Assembly: GCA_025345505.1 (NCBI GenBank)
Contig: JANVCC010000013.1
Location: 2,216,728 to 2,280,727 of the forward strand
DNA: 64,000 bases
Reading direction: 5' to 3'
From: Todiramphus chloris collaris
Lineage: Eukaryota; Chordata; Aves; Coraciiformes; Alcedinidae
This document shows, piece after piece, positions 57,961 through 64,000 of this stretch. The notes below the pieces were generated by a model that was given only the letters and a program-made list of their open reading frames with translations, was not told where the DNA came from and made no database searches. Position numbers and translations under genes: made by a program. Position 1 is the first letter of the stretch. Each line of letters opens with the position of its first letter.

Positions 57961-58859
57961 TTTACCATGACCAAAATGCTGCTAGGTCAGGATGGGGATG
58001 GGGCAGATATGGGATACTCCAGTAAGACTCTCCTTCCTTATTGTTTTTAACTAGTTTGGGATTTAAGGCAGAGTATTTTTAGTTAGAAGGCTTATTTATG
58101 TGCCTGCTCTCTGCCCTAACATGCTAAAGGGTTTATTTTTAAATGTAAAATTGATATATATGCTTCGCAAATCACACACGGGCTTCTGACGGCGTGCTAG
58201 GTGCTGGTGTTAACTGACCCAGCCCCTCCAGGGCTGCTCCTCACCTGCACTCATAATCCCCAGAGCTGAAATCAGCCCAATTCTCCACCCAGTAAACCCA
58301 GTGGGTGGCAGTAGGGAAGAGGAGTTTGCTGGCTGAGATGGGGTAAATCCTGCCTGTTTAGTGAAGTTTTTCCTATTCAGGGATATGTTGGGAGAGCAGG
58401 ATATGGCCTTTTGTGAGCTGCTTTGAGTGGGTTTGCTCCATCACTGAGTGTTTCTAACCTTAGAATTTTATGACAGTCACCTTACATACAAAGAAAGAAA
58501 GAATATTCCATTTGACCGCCATTCTTTAGAGAGTAAAAGACATTGCAGATGAAACAGAGAATATTGAGAGTAAAAACCACATGTTTTTGTGGGCAAAAAT
58601 AAATACCTCTCTGCCCATCGTGTAAGAATCAACTATTAAAAAGGAAGCAGCCAGCACAGTGATACTGGTCTCCTGATCTCCACAGCCCTTGGCAGGGCAT
58701 TATCCCGGGGATCCAACAACAAAACCGCCTTCCCACAAGGGCATTTACATAAAAAAAATATATATAAGTTACATAGATACTGGTTACAAGCCTGGTGTTG
58801 GCAGAGCTGACAGACAGACAGTGGATAAAGCTGGCTTAACATGACTCTTTTCTTCCCAG

Positions 58860-58915
58860 GTAAAACGGAGCTGGCCAAGCAGACAGCCAAGTACATCCAT
58901 AAGGACGTCAAAAAG
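58860..58915 (+). CDS. CLPB: CLPB exon: Walker A Lys-Thr and following helix
   Basis: A short 56-nt exon. Two bases finish the Walker A Gly codon, then 18 codons read KTELAKQTAKYIHKDVKK. The Lys-Thr are the nucleotide-binding residues of the P-loop, and ELAKQ is the helix that follows it in Clp/Hsp100 proteins. The acceptor is cttttcttcccag at 58859 and the donor is GTAATG at 58916, phase 0. An open frame can be drawn from an ATG upstream through the acceptor and past the donor, but splice signals and homology fix the borders given. Confidence 0.95.
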
Positions 58916-59127
58916 GTAATGAACGCTGCTGCCCTTCACGTTTTGCCATTCCACATGGCTTTCATAATGGGGTGGGCTTGGTTTCTTCTCTGGATTTGGT
59001 GGGCAGGGAGTCCAGCTCCCCAGCCAGCCTGGCTGTGCTGCAGTGCATGTGATTCACTTGTGGAAGAGAGATGGGGGGTCTGTCCATGCGCACAGGGAGA
59101 GGGCTTCTGCTGTGTTACAGAACCATC

Positions 59128-59596
59128 AAATCACAGAATCATTTTGGTTGGAAGAGACCTTTAAGATCATCGAGTCCAACCATTAACCCAGCACTAAACC
59201 ATGTCCCTCAGCACCACAGCTCCATGGCTTTGAAACCCCTCCAGGGATGGGGACTCCACCACTGCCCCGGGCAGCCTGGGACAGGCCTTGACAACCCTTT
59301 CGCAGAAGAAATTGTTCCTTCAGGTCCAACATAAACATTCTCTGCACAACTTGAGGCTGTTACCTTGTGTCCTGTCACTTGTTCCTTGGAAGAAGAGACC
59401 AACCCCCACCTGGCTCCAGCCTCCTTTCAGGGAGTTGTTGAGAGCAAGAAGGTCTCCCCTGAGCCTTCTTTTCTGCAGGCTCAACAACACCAGGTCCCTC
59501 AGCTGCTCCTCACAGGACTTGTGCTCTAGACCCTTCCCCAGCTTCATTGTTCTTCTCTGGACACTCTTCAGCCCATCAATGTCCTTCTTGGACCCC
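59128..59596 (-). mobile_element. CR1 LINE, family B, 5'-truncated
   Basis: Reversed octamers at 59128. B tail with the gacctggcag part missing, then the RT C-terminal region. Confidence 0.94.
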
Positions 59597-59651
59597 AAAT
59601 ATACTGGTAGCATGTGTTCATTATAACAAACTTGTCTGTACAACCAGTATA

Positions 59652-59765
59652 GTATCATAGAATCACAGAATGGTTTGGGTTGGAAGGGACGTTAAAGATC
59701 ATCTCATTCTGACACCCCTGCCATGGTCAGGGACACGTCCAACTAGACCAGGTGGTGCAAGTCCA
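59652..59765 (-). mobile_element. CR1 3' tail, A-like
   Basis: Reversed octamers, then ccctgccatggtcaggg, about 115 bp. Confidence 0.87.
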
Positions 59766-61159
59766 TTTGGATTGCAAAAATCTACACGGATTTACCAGTA
59801 CCAGGCGTTCCCCGTTGTGCTGTCGTTGTGATATCCTGTCTTGTGAACGTACTTTTTTTTGCCACTGTTACTAATAACACTGTAAATTGTTAGAAGGATA
59901 AAACACTGAAAATCCATTTTACTTGTCCCTGGTCACATTGTACCAGCACAGACGGCGGAGATGACAGCATTGATTTTGTGCTCAGCTTCTTAGTGCCAAA
60001 ATGTTTGGGAGCTAAACAGCAGAAGCTGTTTGTGGGGTTGAGTTTCTGTTAGTTCTGTCTTGGTTTAGTGGGTTAGTTTGTAACCCACTTGACAGGTTTT
60101 CAGTGAGATGGGTTAGAATTATTCCATGGTGGTGCTGGTTTAGCAGAGGGATAGTTCAGGGATCTAAAGCATTTAAAGCCAGGCTTTAAATTAATATTTA
60201 AGCCTTTGCCAGGCTCTGGGACTTGTGCCCATGGAGGACAGGGAAGGTGCAAAGGCCAAAGGCAGGGAAAAGGAGGAAACGGAAGTGGAGCTATCCTGAA
60301 TTGATTTCTCTCCCCCATATCCTCCAGCATAGAACAGACACAAGATACAATGACACATGTAGAAAGAAGATCAAAAGTAAACCAACACTATAAAAACATG
60401 GCAGTTCTGGTTTCTTTTCCTCATTCTTCTATGATTGCCTTCCAGGAGCAATAAATCCCAGCTCCTGAATCTTGAACAGCCTTCACCTCTAGCTCCTGCA
60501 CCTGGAACTGGTCAAACATCAAATGGAGAACTTGGTTCAGTGCTGAGTGTTGAGTTAATTCAATAGCACGCGCAAATCGGAGGTTGAGTGGTAGTGAATC
60601 AGCTTGGCCACCAGTGTGGTGTGAGAAGGGGGGGTCCTACACCCTTTGGGCAGTTGTGGGGGTGCAGCCATTCCCAGGGACTGATAGATTAAGAACGGAA
60701 AACTTGGAACCGTCCCATTGTCATACTGCTGGAGAGGCTGCAAGGTGATGACAGATGCTGAGCTCCTCAGCCAGCCTGCATGGGATGGACACAAGCGGGA
60801 GAATTGGGAACAGGGTCGGACCAAAGCAAAGCAGCTCCTGCAAAGCCAGGCTCCGCTTGGTTTTTTACATCTTGGTCTGTCCTGGGCAGTTTGTCAATAT
60901 TTTAATATTTTGCAGGGAAATGTGGCTGCCTTGATTTGAAATCTATCCTAAACTGGTCTGAAGTCTTAATACCACCCCTCAGAATAGCTGCGTTTCATGG
61001 GAGAGGAGAAAACCAGGCAGCTACTCCTGCTTCCTTCCATCCCTTGGGAGTCTGTGGCAGCACCAACTTTGTTGGGTGCCCTAGGAAAAGCTCTGGGCTT
61101 CCAGTGCACTGCCAGGTGTCCCACCCATTCGCTCTGAAGCTGAATATTCTGGATCAGAA

Positions 61160-61632
61160 GGACATTGAGGGGCTGGAGCATGGCCAGAGAAGGGCAACAA
61201 AGCTGGGGAAGGGTCTAGAGCACAAGTGTTGTGAGGAGCAGCTGAGGGACCTGAGGTTGCTCCGCCTGGAGCCGAGGAGGCTCAGGGGAGACCTTCTCAC
61301 TCTCCACAACTCCCTGCAAGGAGGTTGGAGGCAGGTGGGGGTTGGTCTCTTCTCCCAAGGAACAAGTGACAGGACACAAGGAAACAGCCTCAAGTTGTGC
61401 AGAGAATGTTCATGTCGGACCTGAGGAACAATTTCTTCTGCAACAGGGTTGTCAAGGCCTGTCCCAGGCTGCCCAGGGCAGTGGTGGAGTCTCCATACCT
61501 GGAGGGGTTTCAAAGCCGTGGAGCTGTGGTGCTGAGGGACATGGTTTAGTGGTGACCTGGCAGTGCTGGGCTAATGGTTGGACTTGATCATCTTAAATGT
61601 CTCTACAAGCAGAACGATTCTATGATTCTTCA
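61160..61632 (+). mobile_element. CR1 LINE, family B, 5'-truncated
   Basis: Sense, from gacattgaggggctggagc to octamers. The frame includes [14 protein letters not shown]. Confidence 0.95.
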
Positions 61633-61802
61633 AAGCATTTTGTGGTGAATCTGGCCACTCTGGTGCTGATTGTTCTTGGGAACCACGAAATCTCAAGTTC
61701 ATCTGTGCATCCACCTGCCCAGTTCTGGAGTAACCTTCTAAATGCCATGAAATTTGGAGCACGTTCATCAAAAATCACATGAAGTATTTCTTTCTCTTAC
61801 AG

Positions 61803-61847
61803 GGTTTCATCAGACTGGACATGTCAGAGTTCCAGGAGAGGCACGAG
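61803..61847 (+). CDS. CLPB: CLPB exon: 45-nt AAA+ exon (last in window)
   Basis: A 15-codon exon, GFIRLDMSEFQERHE, phase 0 on both sides. The strand-loop LDMSEF is a hallmark of class 2 Clp ATPases, lying between Walker A and the pore loop. The acceptor is tttctttctcttacag at 61802 and the donor is GTTAGT at 61848. In the family the next residues lead to the pore loop (a GYVG-type motif), which is not in this window. The intron after it runs to the window end, at least 2153 bp. Confidence 0.93.
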
Positions 61848-62288
61848 GTTAGTGAACGGGCTTCCAGGGGGTGCAGCTTTGAGTTTAATGGGTAATTTGC
61901 ACAAATCCTGTGAACACCATCATTCCCCTGCATTTTGTTCCCTTCCTGGGCAGTGCTGAGAATCGCCCTGCTGCTGTTGAATACAACAAGCATCTCCCAT
62001 CTCACCCTGGCAGTGGCACGCATATTGCTGAGTCCCATGCAGGATCAACATGCCTCCCATGGGGGAAAAGGGGGAGAATCCAGAAGAAAGCAGGACTGTG
62101 GTGCAGAGTCCACCCTTACACACACCTCCTAAGCCCATGCAGGTGACACAGGAGAGATAGGACGTCTCACCAGGGTCATCCCCAAAGCAGGGGGTGGCCC
62201 TATATCCATTCAGAGGGCTCTGTCTTCCCAAAAAGCAGCAAGGTCCGAGCTGTGATGGGTTCAAAATGTTTTCCTTTTACAGAAAGGG

Positions 62289-62348
62289 GTTATGGATGAG
62301 ATGTTCAGCAGAGGTCCCTTCCAACCCCAACCATTCTGTGATTCTTTT
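62289..62348 (+). mobile_element. CR1 3' tail remnant, C-like
   Basis: About 60 bp: tggatgagatgttcagcag, then cccttccaaccccaacc and an octamer. Confidence 0.8.
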
Positions 62349-62618
62349 GATGGCCTTGTGTTTTTTATTGATGATGATGGTGAGATGCACCCAAATCCAG
62401 AAAGTGTGGGATCAGAAATATCCCATGAGGGATCTGAAGGTCATCTCCATAAACACTGGAGCTGCTGCATTGGTTTATGGGGCCAGGGAAGAAGGAGGAG
62501 GAGGGCTGGCTGGACAGAACCAGGAAGGATGGTGTCTTGAAGAAGAGGAGGAAAGGGATGGGGAGGAGCTCAGAAGGACAGATCCAAGGTGGGAGTACTG
62601 TTTTCTTTACATTTCTTC

Positions 62619-63515
62619 ATAGAATCCCAGAATCCCAAAATAGTAGGGCATGCAAGGGACCTCTGTAGATCATCTCGTCCAACCCCCCTGCTCCAGCAGG
62701 GTCACCCACAGCAGGCTGCCCAGGATCACATTGTCCAGGGGGTTTGGAATCTCTCCAGAGAAGGAGACTCCACAACCTCTCTGGGCAGCCTGGGCCAGGC
62801 TCTGGCACCCTCACAGCAAAGGAGTTTCTCCCTCCTGTTCAGATGGAACCTCCTGGGTTCCAGTTTGTGCCCATTGCCCCTTGTCCTGTCACTGGGCTCC
62901 ACTGACAAGAGTCTGGCCCCATCCTCTTGAGCACTGCCCTTTAGATATTGATAAACATTGATCAGATCCCCTCTCAGCCTTCTCTTCTCGAGGCTAAACA
63001 GCCCCAGGGCTCTCAGCCTTTCCTCAGCACAGAGATGCTCCAGTCCCCATGGCATCTTCATAGCCTGTGCTGGACTCTCTCCAGTAGTAGCTCCTTGTCT
63101 CTCTTGAACTGGGGAGCCCAGAACTGGACGCAGTATTCCAGAGGTGGCCTCCCTAGGGCAGAGTAGAGGAGGAGGAGAACCTTCCTCAACCTGCTGGCCA
63201 CGCTCTGCTTCGTGTACCCCAGGACACCATTGTCCGTCTTGGCTGCGAGGACCAATTGCCGACTCATGGTGAACTTGTCCCCCATCACTCCCAGGTCCTT
63301 CTCTCTGCAGCTGCTTCCCAGCGGGTCACCTCCTCACCTTTACTGGTGCAGGGGTTATTCCTACCCAGGAGCACGACCTGACACTGGCTGAGCTTCATCA
63401 TGAGGTTCCTCTCCACCCAACTCTCCAGCCTGTCCAGCTGGCAGCACAACTCTGGTGTGTCAGCCTCTCCTCCCATGTTCATATCATCAGCAAACTGTCT
63501 GAGGGTCCACCCTGT
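62619..63515 (-). mobile_element. CR1 LINE, family C, with RT catalytic motif
   Basis: About 900 bp. C tail at the left. On the minus strand near 63485-63500 the frame keeps QFADD, the RT catalytic motif, followed by LDRLESWVERNLMMKLSQC. Frame breaks follow. Confidence 0.95.
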
Positions 63516-63679
63516 CCCTTCTTGCTTCCAAGGGCTGCAGCCAGACTCTGTCCCAGGCTGCAAGTGAGACGGGGTCAGGCAGACCCTGATGCTGTGACAA
63601 GGGCTCATTTGAGCATTGACCTGACACAAGGTGCTGGCAGCCACAGCACCATCACCAGGTACTGCAGGGCTGGAAAAGG

Positions 63680-64000
63680 TCCAGAAAATGTGTTATTTTA
63701 GCCAAATCAGTGAAGTGAAGAGTCGTGGGAAGTGAAAGACATTCTGGCAGCTGGCCTGGTTGATCAGTTGTGGCGGGGTCACCGTAGGGGTGGAAAATAG
63801 ATAAAAATAAAGCCATGTTAACGATTCGGTGCAAAGAAAGAGGAGTCGGGAGTCACAGCACAAATGTCAGATATAAAACACTGGGCCGTGACAAAGCCAA
63901 GAGGCAGAGCAAAGGGAAGGGATTAAGGAGGGAATTGCGGTGAAAGTGATATAAATTTTTCAAGCAAACAAGGATCAGGAGGTCAGTTCAGGAGACGGGT
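63680..64000. promoter_or_regulatory. CR1-free regulatory-looking sequence at window end
   Basis: Unique sequence after a CR1, with CpGs (gttaacgattcggtgc) and an AT-rich character. Continues beyond the window. Confidence 0.22.

Larger units (their letters stand above)
56579..58859 (+). other. CLPB: CLPB intron, 2281 bp, splits Walker A
   Basis: Only one short CR1 remnant (56784-56923) is present. The island 57060-57960 occupies much of it. The remainder (57961-58859) is AT-rich unique sequence with nothing further recognisable. Confidence 0.8.
58916..61802 (+). other. CLPB: CLPB intron, 2887 bp
   Basis: Three CR1 copies (59128-59596, 59652-59765, 61160-61632). The span 59766-61159 is unique sequence without a recognisable gene or repeat. 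Confidence 0.8.
1..64000 (+). other. CLPB: CLPB gene body, internal part (exons and introns)
   Basis: The whole window lies within one vertebrate gene read on the + strand. Eight exons with GT-AG borders join into 237 in-frame codons without a stop, giving ankyrin repeats, a charged linker and the start of a ClpB-type AAA+ domain. CLPB (SKD3) is known as an ATP-driven protein disaggregase of the mitochondrial intermembrane space. The first coding exon with the targeting sequence, and the exons after the first part of the AAA+ core, are not here. Introns are 13958, 6575, 17353, 5132, 12293, 2281 and 2887 bp. Confidence 0.93.
61848..64000 (+). other. CLPB: CLPB intron, first part
   Basis: Begins with GTTAGT. 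It contains a short CR1 tail, a long minus-strand CR1 copy (62619-63515) and CpG-containing AT-rich sequence near the end. 61848-62288 shows nothing recognisable. Confidence 0.7.

Noticed and set aside
58841..59164. 107-codon frame starting MTLFFPG before the Walker A exon
   Set aside because: The ATG and first residues lie in the pyrimidine tract of the intron; only 58860-58915 is coding.
61154..61513. Minus-strand open frame of 119 codons
   Set aside because: Again the antisense of a CR1 copy (61160-61632).

Overview
The window is a piece of a bird nuclear genome. It lies inside one protein-coding gene on the + strand, CLPB (SKD3), the mitochondrial ankyrin-repeat AAA+ disaggregase. Eight internal exons are recognisable by translation and by exact splice sites: 657-743, 14702-14805, 21381-21509, 38863-38960, 44093-44207, 56501-56578, 58860-58915 and 61803-61847. 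Joined, they give 712 nt (237 whole codons plus one leading base) of uninterrupted frame. The phases match at every junction. The frame covers the ankyrin repeats, the charged linker and the start of the AAA+ module, up to just after the Walker A region. The first exon (mitochondrial targeting region) and the rest of the ATPase lie outside the window.

The rest is intron. By my reading, roughly 35% of the window is CR1 LINE sequence: more than sixty 5'-truncated pieces on both strands. That identifies an avian genome, and the density is far above chicken-like genomes. It suggests a CR1-expanded lineage such as woodpeckers and relatives or hornbills and hoopoes (inference). I sort the copies by their 3' tails, in sense orientation: family A (agctgcagatgtccctgct), family B (gtggtgacctggcagtgct), family C (gcagcctgctgtgggtgac), family D (gcattcctgtgtgacctg), and a few older types. 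One probable solo LTR of an endogenous retrovirus-like element sits at about 7279-7860.

Between the CR1 copies lie CR1-free islands that are AT-rich yet keep many CpGs and homeodomain-type TAAT/ATTA words. They look like conserved non-coding regulatory sequence (about 1130-1500, 10255-10420, 13500-13860, 17217-18130, 27520-27900, 28380-28560, 32380-32900, 35100-35320, 36520-37480, 40200-40610, 48425-48905, 51285-51500, 57060-57960, 63680-64000). In human the neural-crest and noradrenergic regulator PHOX2A lies next to CLPB, so these islands are candidates for long-range enhancers carried in CLPB introns. That is inference and needs alignment. Several minisatellites (38-bp, 30-bp and 20-bp units), a GGAGA-type purine tract broken by a 10-N assembly gap, and a polypyrimidine tract complete the picture.

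The many open frames of 60-190 codons elsewhere are CR1 reverse-transcriptase remnants, their antisense shadows, or chance. I saw no second gene, no tRNA or rRNA, no CRISPR and no new multi-gene system.
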